A stretch of 64,000 bases of DNA from Furcasterigmium furcatum (taxonomy: Eukaryota; Ascomycota; Sordariomycetes; Glomerellales; Plectosphaerellaceae). Where the stretch lies: NCBI GenBank assembly GCA_001599815.1, contig BCIA01000001.1, forward strand, positions 3,228,934 through 3,292,933, given 5' to 3'. Position numbers and translations under genes: made by a program. The notes under the pieces are model-generated. The model saw only the letters and a program-made list of their open reading frames with translations, was not told where the DNA came from and searched no databases. Positions 12,451 to 24,419 of this stretch are shown here, piece by piece. The stretch's first letter is position 1. Each line of letters begins with the position of its first letter.

Positions 12451-15400
12451 CTGCGAGAAGACCCTTCGACCGCCATGGTTTTTAAACGTGCCGTCGGCGT
12501 TGCGCATCCCAATTTGGAAACCTCGAACCACAGCGAGCTCAACGCCGAACCACCGCGACACAAGGGAACGCCTCACGCCGTCGGCCTTCGGTTACGAAAA
12601 CCCTTGGCGTCCAATGGGGACATGATCCATACTCATGCAAGACACACGCCTCGCGCGCCCAGTCCCCTCCTGCGAGACACCAGGGAGACATAACCCCGTA
12701 TTGGGAAATAGCCCTCATGCCTTTCGGGCATGGCGCCGCATCACAAGAATCCGACGAGACTCCCCTCACGTCCTCTTTGGGACGCTTCCTCCTCCTCGCG
12801 ATGGGTCCCTCTCAGGTCATGTTTTGGCCATAGCCGAAGCCACGAGGCCCGGCTCAGGCGATGGCGAGACCTCCCGCCCTCACCCCGAGGGTGTCAGCGA
12901 TGCCTTCGAGACAATAACAACAACAACAGAGGGCTGCCCGCGAATGCTCCAGGCGAGGAGAGGCATCCAGCCAGCCCGGGTTTCACGCGTATCGGAGCGG
13001 GAGGGGCCGTTGTCGTCCCAAACCACCTCGACGGCCTCCGTTGCGCAATGAGCACCACAGGCCGCGCTTGCCTGCATCATCTGCGAGCCCGCCAGGACTT
13101 CCCCTCAGTTTCCCAGGAGCTGGCGTGTGTTGCTCGGCGCCGGCCCGTACCAGGGAGTTCATGTTCCCTCCAACAGTGGCTACCCGTTGCGTTTCCTGGA
13201 CGCCGGGACGGAGGGTACCTCGCGGTACTTTCGGCTCAGGTCGGGCGTCTCCAAGCCGTCCTGTACTTACGGTAGTCGAGTTCAGCACCCACAGAGCCGT
13301 GGGAATGTGACACCACCTCGAGTTGACGATGGCTGGGCAAGGGACACCCCGGGACGCGCGGGTTTGAGGGGAGGGGCGAGACAAACGACCAACGCCAGGC
13401 GGGACCTGTCATCCTGATTAGTGACAGCACTACTCGGCGTTGCCTCCGTCCATTGCTTCTTTCTGACCGCCCTGTAGCGAGTTTGAGATCATGGGAACCG
13501 TATCGAAACTGGCATTAGGAGCACTTCTGCATCACCAGTGGATGGTGGACAGTAGACCCGACGGCGTCCATCATCACGGAGGCACGCAAGGACTGGTACC
13601 ATTTCTTGCGTGACACCAAGTACCGGGACTTCGCAAGGGAAGCCCAGACCGCCAGTTTCCACGTCCCGGCGGAAGGGAGTCGAACGGCAGATGGCGAGGG
13701 AAAGGGTGGACGGCAACACGAACCATCCCAATGCCCTCCTCTCAACGCAACACGCGTACATGCATCATCTCCTGTGTGATACCGAGGACCAGCTCACGGA
13801 ATAACAGATCATGCAACCTTCCAGCTCGGCGCGTATGAGCTCTCAACAACGCACCGGCCAGTCCGTCCTGGGGGGAAGCCGGAGGTGCTGCGGCGCAACC
13901 AGGGAAGGTGATCGTAAAGTGGTGCCGTACTCTTCGGGGTGAACCTATCGTCAAGGCGGCACCAAACTCAGTGTCGACAGCCCTAATCCCTGTTTGGACC
14001 AGAAGTAGCAGAAAAAGCATGGTTCCGGTGGTATTACCCCGAGCCCACCTGCTGGACAACCAGGAGGAGCGCGGACAGTCATTTCGAGAAGCAAGGGCAG
14101 CCTCTGATCTCCCTCGTGAGAGACCGTCGCTCGTTTCTTCTTCGAATTTGCCCGTCGACTCCGACGTACCTAGCAAACGGGGAAAGTAGCTCGTTGTTGA
14201 GGCCGGGTGGTACCAGTGGTCGACTGCGCGGATCTGCCCCGGGTACCCTAGCTGATGATTTTCCAGGGCCTGGTCGATCGGGGCGGCTGTGGCATGCATC
14301 ACAAATGGGTCGTGACAGGGTTGGAGGCCGGAACTCGCAGCACCCGAAAAGGGTGGGAGGGTAGGATCCTCTTTGCACTGATCGCCATCGGTAATAGCGT
14401 CCTTGGTTCGCTGATTTGGGGCTGGCACCATAGGTTGCCTGGATCGAGGAGTTGCTGGCTGCCGATATGGGCGCGCGGAGACCAGGCCCTGCCAACCTGG
14501 ACAAGCTGTGAGGATGGTTGCTCCCGCGCTTCCCCTGGCGGTAGCCCACTCGTTGGGTAGCATCACCGTCATGACCCCGGTCGTTTCCCCAACCAGCTGG
14601 GCAGTGATGTGCGAAAAGAAATGTGCCACGACCCCGAGGTCGCCGACTGGGGACCTAATTGAGATACCCGCGATCTTCTGAGCAACAAGGGTGGGCGATA
14701 CCTTGATGAGGCACGTCAAGTGACGATGCTAGGGCCTCTTGCCGCGTCGCCGGAAAGGGCCTTGAGTTACATTTTCAAGCGCAGGCAATCGTCCTGGCGT
14801 CTGCCATCATGTGATGCCCCGACGAGGCACGGCCTGGAGATGTATGATGATCGCCGGTACTATTGATTGCTCTGTTAACCCCGATCGCAGTCCATTGCCG
14901 GACCAGTTCGTGATGAAATTCGCATGGGTACAAGTCCAGGATGCTGATCAGCAGCCAATAGTCCCAACGCTGGCACTCTGGCGTGCAGGCTATCGCGTAA
15001 TGGGGCAGAAATGTTGTTGAAGTGATCATCTGTGCCCAGCAATTGGACGGGGGGAGAGTTGACCAGATTTCCCAGTGGGTTCACGGCCCCCTCAGGGATC
15101 ATGAAAGATCTGACACCACAGAGGCCCGCCCCATAATGTCTGAGATCTGACAACCAACAGGCCCGTCCCACTGGGATCAGCCCTGCCCTCCTCCGTCACA
15201 ACGAACACCCAGGGCCATGGTCCAAGCTCGGTGAAACGAAACAAACGGGCATGCGCGGAAGCTAACATGAGCCAATCCTTCTGACACATCCTGGTTCCCA
15301 ACGACGAGTCGCGGATGTGATGCGGTCTTCCATTGCGTCCGTTGCCGGACGGGTTTGAATCGATACAATCACGCCCGGCATGATGTGAAGTCGCTCAAGT

Positions 15401-18400
15401 CGCACACTTGCTGCAGGATCGTGTGAAAAACAGACATAGTGTGCCCTCGCGGTTAGCTGCAGTCAGTCCCCTGACGACGTTTCACGGAGCCGCAGGGCCA
15501 ACCGTTGCCCGACATTCTCATTGCGACAGCTGGCCGAGGACTGCACGCGGACGACATGCTGCGGCCGGCATTATTTATGACTCGCCCTCGCGCAGATCTG
15601 GTCCTCGAAGTCGGTAGTCATTGACACTCCAGTGTAGGCGGGTTCCGTTTCACCGGTGAACCTGCATTCGATCCCAGTACTTTGGCGAGAGTGCAGCAGT
15701 GTGTAGCACAAAGTCAGGCTTGGACGCTGCGGTGTGACCTGATTTGGCGAGGCTGGTAAAACACTCCCAAGGCTTGGAACTGACAGGGTGAAGCTGGAGA
15801 GGGCGGGAATCGAAGGAAATGCACCCGGGGGATGCGGTTCCCAGGAAGCGTCCATGGATGATTCTATCACTCACACCCGCCCGACCTTGCAGGTTGCCCA
15901 CCTCTCAAAATTTCGCAGACTCCCGATCGGCGATGGTGAGGCAGACCCGAAGCCATGGTAAGCTGGTAACGGTGTGGCGGTCGGCAGCCGCCTCGTGCGA
16001 CGAAAGACCCGAAGGGGAGTAGATTAGCGAACAATGTAGGGAGTCTTCATGTATCGGCTGTCGAGACACATGGGGTAGCCAATTCACGGACCACCCTGGT
16101 CGCTTTCCTCTCATGATATCTTTGGCTATGTGTGTTGCAATGCGTGATGAACCCGGAGACAGGTGAAGCGAGCGAGGCGGGGTGAGCAAGACTCGATCAC
16201 CACGCCGTCTTCTCCGAGACGGAACAATGAGACCGTCGCGGGAGGAGCGCGAGATCTGCTTTGGAGCAATATGGAGTGCATGATCTGAGACCCGAACCTT
16301 TCTGCCGGGTAGACTTGGTACTCCTTAGCGAGCTTGCGGGCGCTGTGTTCTGAGGAAGGGCGAAGAAGGGAACACAAGGAAAAAGCCCCCCGAGGCCCGA
16401 TTCCAAGGCACACGATGACCGCGACCACGAGGCTTGTGGCATTGTTGGCGCACCAGAATCGCTCTGGTCCTACATCGCCAGACAGCCCGATTGGCCCCGG
16501 CAGCCAGGACTGGTCCATGGCCTCGGTAGAAGGGGAGGCAGTGATGCTGTCGAGCCGTTTGAGCCCCTGACGAAGTCGAGCAACGCGGACTGACGGGCGG
16601 GACGACTTGGAACATACAGCACACGCGAGCAGCCATGACATGCGTGGCTCAAGACAGCCAATTCATGGCCGGCGTGTACGACTGACTGGGTTGGGAGTCA
16701 GCCGGTCGAGACAATTGCCGAGGGCTCCGGGTTTGGTGCAGGGATGGATGTTCAGTGTCTACGCCGGGTGGAATGGAAAGGATGGAAGGAGGCAATTGCA
16801 GGCTGACCTTGGCACGCCCGGGCTTCGAATATACCGGAGGAAGGAGGGCTCCCAGTGGCAACTTCTCGTCGGGTGTACCAGCTCTGGTGTCGGGAGCTGA
16901 ATGGGTGGATGGGAAGGAAGGAGTCGAGCCGTGCCTTCCGCCTGCCAGTGAACATGGACTCGACTCGCATGTCCGAACCACACCTGGGCAGCTCATCACA
17001 ACCCGAGTCGTGACTTCCCGCTGGTCAGGGGTTCCTGCCCACCCCCTGTCCTGCCTGCCTGGGCAGTGAGGAAATGCCAAGCCCAACCCTGGGCCATTTT
17101 GTTTTAGCGTCGCCTCCACCACAGGTCAGCTGAAGCCATTCCCGGGGCGCCCACCAACCGAGCAGCAAGCACCACAAGGCTCTCTGCGAACGGGACTTTG
17201 TCACCGTCGTCGCTGTCAACCTCCTCGCCGCGGCCCCAGCCGAATGCACACATCTTCTGTCACTTGTCACTTTGAATGCGGGTGCGAGCTACGTGCTTGG
17301 ACCATCTCTGCCCATCCCCGCATGTCACCACCGTCGTTGACTCGTTGGGCAAATCTCTTCCTCCTCCACCATCGCTGCGACAAGACTGTGACTTCATCGC
17401 CGTCTTCGGATATCTCTTCGTCCAACCTGAGCTCTGACCGTCGAGCAAGCCCACCCCATCAGCATCGCCGAATCGACGGAGAGCCAGCCTTGTCATCTGC
17501 ACCTCGGGCTCCGCCTTCGGTGATACCTGGCCGCCATTGCTTGCCGGCATTTGGTGCAACCTGAGCACCTCCACTCTCACCACTCTCACCACTCTCGGCG
17601 GTCTCGCACTCACTCCATTCCGCTCGCAGCAGCTTGCTTGGGCGACCTCGGTCGGTACCTTGAGCTTTCAGCCCCCGGTCGATCTCGCAACTGCCACCCC
17701 CCATGTTACTGCCGGCCGCTATGCAGGGCTAGCCGTCGATCCATCCCCCTTCAGTTGTGGGGGCGGGTTCAGGATCACTGTTCGGACGAAGCAACACCCG
17801 TCCTGGGCTCGGCTCGATGACAAAACGCGATCCGTCACATCTCTGGCCAAGCCGGCGTCCTGTCATCCCATTATCGGGCGCCATTCTTGCGGGCTTCCGC
17901 TGAGCCCAACAACACACTGAACACATCAGACTCATCCGCTTGCTGGAAGTCACTTAACCACGGATGCATTCATCCTTCCAACATGATACGCTTCACCATC
18001 GGACCTAGCTTAAGTCCTGTCCACGTCGCCTGTTTACCTGTGGACGGTGGAAAGGCTTCAAATGCCCACCACGGTCTGGTCAAGCGTTTGCAGGTCGGAA
18101 GCGCCTCGAGCTGGATGGGTGTGCTCCTAGCGCGAGATGCCCGTGCTACACCGTCCAGCCGCCGCCGCCGGTCGACCTCTTTGATGCATTTCGCATTCTC
18201 GCCTTGCCAAGTCCCAGTCCGACTCAGAGTGGGTGGTGTGTACTCTCTACCTTCGTTGCTTCGCAATCGTCCTATTGCGCAAATCATCCGGCGATTAGCA
18301 TGGGTTCTCTCTCCTGCGCGATGTAGGCCTGCCTTGACCAGGGTCCTCCCGGGTCGCACCCCTTGCTGCTCAACTACGAATCCCCCAGACACCACGAACG

Positions 18401-20080
18401 ACGCCTGACCTCTCCATTTCGACGAGACGACGTTCCAATTTGCCTTGTCCCACTCAATCTGTGCAGCACCCAGTCGTACCCACAGGTACCTGCCACAGAT
18501 GCCGAGGAGGGCGCATCTTCAAGTACCATCTAGAAAAGATCCTCGTAAGAACGCCAGGGTTGGACAATTGCGGCTTCAGACTGGAGTGTTGGCCACACGG
18601 GGGTGGGAGGTCGGCCTGCTTCTCTCAGATGTCCACACCTCAAATATAAGACGGCATACCTCCCGCCTTGCACCTTGTTCGCGGTCGGACGCGATACTTT
18701 GACAAGGACCCCATCCATTTGGACATCTGGCACCCGAAGCCCCCTCCAACCTCGTCCAATCCTTGCCATCTCGGCAGTCGTTGAGTTGAGACCGACCGAC
18801 ATTTCTCCCCGTCTAAGACACCTCCATCCCACCTTCAACGGTTCAGTGATCTTAGATCTGCCGTCCGCCATTTTGAGACTAGTTCCCGGGACAGTCTTGG
18901 GGATTCACCATGTATGTGCCTGGCAGTAGCAGCGAGACAGCACCTGGAATGACCCATCGACTAACCAGAAGACCGAGTCAGTCCACACGAGCCGACGTAC
19001 ATTGATCGTCCCGCAGAGCTGTAAGTTGGCGACCTTGGTGAATGCGGCCCCCAGAACGTGCCAGACGGGGCCTCTCTGCCGATTCGGGCTGAGCCCGCCC
19101 CTGATGGGCATCGAAGAGGCCTGTACAGGCACGCATGCGCTGGCTTTGGACAGATGGGATGGACAGAGCCCCAAGCTTCATCAGTGTTGCAGGCGAGCTA
19201 GCCTTGATCTGGAGGGGGCCACCCACTGATCGACATGGACTGCTGTGCCTCACCTGCGCTCTATTGCATCTGGCTAATCAGTGACGGCACCTGCTCAGGC
19301 CAGGCAGATCCGGACAGACCCCTGAAGGCATAGCGCAGCGAGATCCCTGTCGCCCAAGCCAGCCCAACCGATCGCCTGCCAGACCAAGGTGCTGGCTCGG
19401 AGCTATTCCCTCTGACCCCAGCACTTGCAGCGCGGTGATCGTCACTTTGGCAGGTATCTACCGGAGCACCAGCCGAAACGACGCCGACGAGGGTGATATC
19501 ACCACCTTGGCCGGACTCGAGAGGCTCCGAAAGCAGCCTCACCGATCTGTCAACTTTAGTACATACATCATCTCCCCCACGGACGGTCGACGTTGCGACT
19601 CGACAAGTCTTCCAAATACAGTACACACCCAGATCGCCAATTTCTGTCGGGCCGTTTGGTGTCTGAAAAGTCGACTCTACCTACCCACCCGGGGCACTTG
19701 CAACGGTGAGCCTTTCCCGCGCGTCCCATTCTCCTCCTGGCGCATGCGTCACGTCTTGAGCACCGTGCAACTTGCTTCGGCCTGGCTCGTCGCATGCAAC
19801 GGCAGCAGTTTATCCCGAGCACGTCGCTGCTCCGGGGAACGCTCTCCCTCATGTCGAACCAATCCGACCTAGGCCATGAGAAGCTGAACAGACCCTCCAT
19901 CGTGCCCGGTGGCATCCAATAGACTGTGGGAGTGTCCGTGGGAAGCTTGGGCCGAGCACGCTAACACACAGTTCACAGCAGAGCAGGGACGGGACGCCGG
20001 CGGATAGAGACACGCCACCAGCTCTACGGCGCTCGATTGGATCAACACCCCGTTCCACACTCCCCGTGGATGGGAGGGCC
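12451..20080. other. Long gene-poor region upstream of the MedA-type gene
   Basis: There is no convincing protein gene over about 7.6 kb. Many short GC-rich frames occur on both strands, but none shows a domain, a signal peptide or a good ATG context. A 325-codon minus-strand frame (14719-13742) opens at TTG and has no recognisable content. Splice-like sites occur, such as a donor near 19703 and another near 20090. The region may hold distal regulatory elements and leader exons of the gene at 22038, or unannotated non-coding transcripts. Confidence 0.4.
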
Positions 20081-22037
20081 CCCAGGTCGGAGTGAGTCCC
20101 ATCTGCCTTATCATTTCTTTCTTCTGTTGCTGCTGCTCTCAAGATACCATGCTGTACGAACTCGCAATATCCTCCGCCGTACTGGTTTCCCACAGCACTT
20201 CTTGTTTCTTCTTCAAATCTTTTCCTTGCCTTTCGGATGCCCACCTCCCTGCATGTCGTCCATTCTTCCTGCATGAAACTACCGGCGGCCTAGCAGAACA
20301 GCCTGGACGGTTTTCCTGTTCTTGTCCGGTGTGTCGTTTCACTTCTCAAGGCCCAGCTCGGTTCACCGGGCTTGTATCGAGCGATACATACGCATGACGG
20401 CGAGCCTTGGGCTGGCTGCTCTTGGCCCCTGCGCGCGCCCACCACCACCACCACCACCCCGGAGGAGAACATCACCGCCCGCCCCCCACCTGATATCTCG
20501 CAGCTCCTCAGCGTTTCTTTGCTTGTGGGAAACGAGACACCTCGCATCTTAACGGCCTTGTATCCCTGTCGAACATCCCCTCTTCCCCACACATGTCATC
20601 CGCCGTCCAAACCCACCCGCAAGAGTCACCTGCAGCGAACGAGCCCGTCTCGGCCAAAAGCAACGAAGCAAAGGGGTACACTGCAAGGGAGAAGCTCCAA
20701 ACTCTGTGGCAGTTGCAAGAGCACCCACCTAGTGGCAGTGGCATATGTAAGTGCGGCAGGGCAAAAGAAATCAGAACATCCGTCGTCCGGATGGGTCCGA
20801 TTTGCCGTTAATCGCCACACCCTGCGACCTTTCTTCCACATCTCAGATGGTTCCTGGTATACCCGGGAATACCTGATCTACTTCATCTACATTCCACCTG
20901 CTCCTCGAACAAAATCAGCGACATTGGTCTGACCTTCAACCGCTCCCTCTCCCCTACCCTCTCTTCTTCCCTTCATTCTCTCCAAAACGCGCCTGCCGCT
21001 TGCTGTCTTGCCGCTCCTCCATCACCAGCCTGCCTTCGCATTCCAGTCGGCATATGCGAGTACTGACCGTTGCAAAGCTTGCCTGCAGGAACTACTCCGC
21101 TGGACACTTGCAGGTGAACGCTGTGTTCCGGATCCACACACGAACCGCATCGTGAGCGTTTGCCCCGGGGAGCTCTTCATTGGCTTCGGACAGCGAGGAA
21201 CACCGGTTCTCCACGGTTGGGTACGTGATCCCCCTCCGCTACCCGCCAGGCTGCATGATCATGAACACCTATGCCGGCCGTGCGGCCGAGAATGCGAACG
21301 CCTGGCCAGGTACCGCCGAGTGTCGTCAGCCCATGGCAATGAGAATCACAGCACATGCCTGGAACATCAGCTAACGCATTCCAAAGAACCAACGCGCCTC
21401 TCTCAGACAGCCTTTGACCCGAGCATATCGTGCTGGAATCCGGCCCCTCCTCCAAAGCCAGTCAAGTTGTGTCCTGCAGCCCTGGGTCCTCTCCGAACAC
21501 CAATGAGAGTGCCACAGGTCGGACATTGGCCACCAGATTCTTTCCCAAAGGACCGACCTTTTGCTTAAGAGGCAAACCTTCGGGCTCTTCACCTTCCTGA
21601 ACAGACGGAAGACGTTTTCAGGGACACCGCGGACCAGAGTCCAGATTGATACCACATTCTCCGTCGCTCCAAGCAGCCCAATCATCGGTAAGTCATGGTC
21701 TTACGGGATGCCTCCCTGTGGCCCGCGGGTATCGAGTGAACGAGGATGCTGTAGCCACCTGTGTCTCACGTTTCATCCTCCTTCATTCCTTGCCCTGACA
21801 ATAGATTCTTGTGCTGACAGTACTCAGTGACGGTCCGTCGCCCCTCTGCTCCAGATCAGAACAATCCTTCCTGGTTTCCGGGTTCCAGTTTTGCCATTTC
21901 AGACGGCTGTCTCTCGACCAACTCCACAGGTCCCACGGCTTTCTCAACTGCAACACCACTCCCGAAACAGTGGTTTGCATACTACCCGACCCAAGACCCA
22001 GACCGTTTCCCCCGTGTATCCATCTTCAACTGCTTGA
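20081..22037 (+). promoter_or_regulatory. Probable spliced 5' leader and promoter of the MedA-type gene
   Basis: The plus strand is strikingly pyrimidine-rich (for example 20105-20140, 20930-20985), as in fungal 5' UTRs. Two intron-like units fit consensus: 20747-20846 (GTAAGT..CTCAG, 100 nt) and 21688-21827 (GTAAGT..ACTCAG, 140 nt). The final stretch 21828-22037 contains no ATG before the predicted start at 22038, which supports that start. Small upstream ORFs precede it. A (CCA)n tract occurs near 20446. Transcription start sites cannot be read from sequence. Confidence 0.55.
21503..21568 (+). promoter_or_regulatory. Upstream ORF (21 codons) in the MedA leader
   Basis: An ATG at 21503 opens a 21-codon frame ending in TAA. 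It sits in the predicted leader exon between the two leader introns. If it is in the mature mRNA, ribosomes would meet it before the main start and could be throttled. That control is inference. Confidence 0.4.
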
Positions 22038-24419
22038 ATGTCTACCTCGACGAAGTTCGAGTGTACACCTTACAAGCCTTTCGAGGTGAGCTTCGATTCT
22101 CATTACTTGACTCCGCATCTTGGGCTCCGACACTTGCCTTGCAAGCTGGACATCGATCATTGCTGACCGACGCTGCCAGCCCGATTATCACCCGCAAAGG
22201 CCAATCATCGTTGGTGAGGAAGGGCTCGACTCGCCTGAGACGGTCACTCTCAAGTACGAAGAAGCGGTCGCTAGGGCGAACGGAGACCTTCGCGGTGACT
22301 CCCCGCCTGAAGGTCTCCTTCCCATGTCCCAGTACGGGAAGGCTCAGCCAACTCCCATTCATGGTACGTGCTGGTCCTGGATTTTGGCGGCAATCCTCGC
22401 GCGGCACACAATCTGACATTGGGTATTCTAGGGTATGATACGGCTCGAGACTATCAGGATGCCGCTTATCAGCATTATGGCTCACAGGGCTATGCTGGTC
22501 AGCCGCCCGGCCCTCCTGGCCAGATGAGTGTGAGCCAGATGAACCAGGACGCCTTCGCGGCAAACAGTGCTGTTGGTCAATACATGCCTGTGGCCGCACC
22601 TGCTGTGTCTTGTCAGCCAACAACGGGAGTCGCGGGGACGAAGGTGCTCGTGAAGGTGTCATCCCCTGATGATATGCTCGCCATGACCTCACCTGCACCT
22701 TACCTTTACCTGGTGTTTGGTAGCCACAAGGTCCTGGCGGAGGATGTCAAGAATATCCGGGACGCCAGCGGGTGCTCCCTCACATTCGTGGCCGAGGCAC
22801 CGGACATTTTGGTCACGAACTGTCCAGGGCCAAATGTTCCGCTCACGTTTCTCCTCGAGGGCCCCAGCGGAGAAGAAGTCTCGAGGACAGGCGCAGGGCA
22901 ATACGTCTATCACGATGCGTCGCTGACTGGCCCAGGTGCCAACCCCGAGGACATCACGGGGAAGCCGGCTTCCAAGTCACCTGAACAACACCACCCCTCT
23001 CCACGATCGGCGACTACACAGCTGGGCTATGATTCTTCTACAAATACCTACGACTTCAACTCTGCGCCGCAACAAGGCCAACAACCATTCAATGGATTTG
23101 CGCAAGAAAACAACATGTTGGGCACATACAGGAGCGCGTCGTTTTCCGACCACCATTATTCCAGGGCGGCGCCCCCTCCGCTCAGGCCGCCGATGGCGGG
23201 CTGGCAGGGCTACACCAGGGCGCCGAGCTCTTCCATCACGCAGCAGGGGCCGCGGCCGAACCTAACGCCTCTGCCCATGCCGACCCCAACCACCCCGACT
23301 CTTGTCCGCACCACGCAAATCCAAACATCTCCTGGCGGAAGCCAGGGACCCGGGTACCCTGGCTGGGGATCGAACTCGTACTCCAACAAGGCCAACCTCA
23401 ACCTTGTGGGCAAACTCAACACCATGGCGGAGAACTGGACTCCTGAGGAGTGGCAGAACAAGCGCCGACTTGTTGTTTTCAACAAGACTCGCAACGGAAC
23501 CACCGTCCAAGCGAGCTTCCGGCCTGTCAGTGTAGCGGACCGGCCACCCAACTCGATTTGCATCAGTTGCATCTGGTGGCAAGAGAAGGGCGGTGCCTAC
23601 GTGACCTCGGTCGACACGATCTCACTCCTGGAGCAACTTGTTGTTGCGCCCAACCGGTTCTCAGTCGAAGAGAAGAACCGCATCCGACGTAACCTGGAGG
23701 GATTCAGACCTCTGACTGTTAGCAAGGCCAAAGGAGACTCGGAGGAGTTTTTCAAGGTTATCATGGGATTTCCGAATCCCAAGCCGCGCAACATTGAAAA
23801 GGATGTCAAGGTCTTTCCCTGGCACATCCTCGAGGGCGCTCTCAAGAAGATTATCGGCAAGTACAGCGCCACGACATCTTCGACGATTCCGGCGTCACAG
23901 ATGCTCACCCATCAACCCCCGAGCGCCTATCCCACGCTCCCTACCCCCCCAGCTCCCCCGACGGTCGCAACTGATCCAGTGAATGCCTACGCGGTGCAGT
24001 CGCACGTTCATCACGACAACCTCGCGTCTCCCAGAACCATGCCCGGAGGCAGCAGCCACTGGTCAAACTATCCGGTTGGACCCGGCCGAACGCTCTCCCC
24101 TGCTCTGACGGCGACTTCCCCTCGTCAAAGTGCCGTCCGGATGTCTGGACCCTTGCCCGGAGTTTCGACATACGACACTCGGTCGCTGGCGTCGACATCC
24201 TACGGTGGCCCAGGCCTGCACCCGTCGCCGATCAGCCACCAGCCCCCGCCCTCGGCAGGATCAGGACGCTGGGATCCGTCGGGGATGCCTGCGTTGCAGA
24301 CGCCAACATCCTACGCCGAGCCCTACCAGCCGATGAGCGCGCATCACGTACCGAGCCATTCGCATGTCTACGGTGGTGGTGGTGGTGGTGGATACGGCGA
24401 CGGGTCGCAGCGCACGTAA
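22038..24419 (+). CDS. medA: MedA/Acon-3/Ren1-type developmental regulator (medusa family)
   Basis: Predicted 739 aa nuclear regulator. Family members (Aspergillus medA, Neurospora acon-3, Fusarium REN1) control conidiophore development, and in some species adhesion and virulence. Exons: 22038-22085, 22180-22363, 22432-24419, in matching phases. The N-terminus reads MSTSTKFECTPYKPFE, then the second exon contributes a PETVTLKYEEAVARANGD segment. About 134-223 begins VSCQPTTGVAGTKVLVKV and may be an IPT/TIG-like beta domain (inference). The family-defining block lies at about 405-560: WTPEEWQNKRRLVVF, ICISCIWWQEKG, VTSVDTISLLEQLV, KNRIRRNLEGFRPLTVSKAK, GFPNPKPRNIEKDVKVFPW and KKIIGKYS. The tail is rich in Pro, Ser and Gly and ends after a seven-Gly run. 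The start is chosen because the 210 nt upstream lack any ATG. A very long upstream region and uORF suggest complex control. Confidence 0.85.
24371..24391 (+). repeat. (GGT)n microsatellite encoding poly-Gly in MedA
   Basis: About seven consecutive GGT triplets encode a Gly run near the C-terminus of the MedA-type protein. This is a simple repeat likely to vary in length among isolates. Confidence 0.7.

Noticed and set aside
13742..14719. 325-codon minus-strand open frame in the gene-poor region
   Set aside because: It opens at TTG (first ATG about 50 codons in), has no recognisable domain, signal or coiled coil, and its composition resembles chance GC-rich frames on both strands nearby.
21828..22438. 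Long GTG-started frame across the MedA leader and first intron
   Set aside because: It has no ATG and reads through predicted splice sites; the ATG at 22038 in another frame joins the conserved MedA exons in phase.
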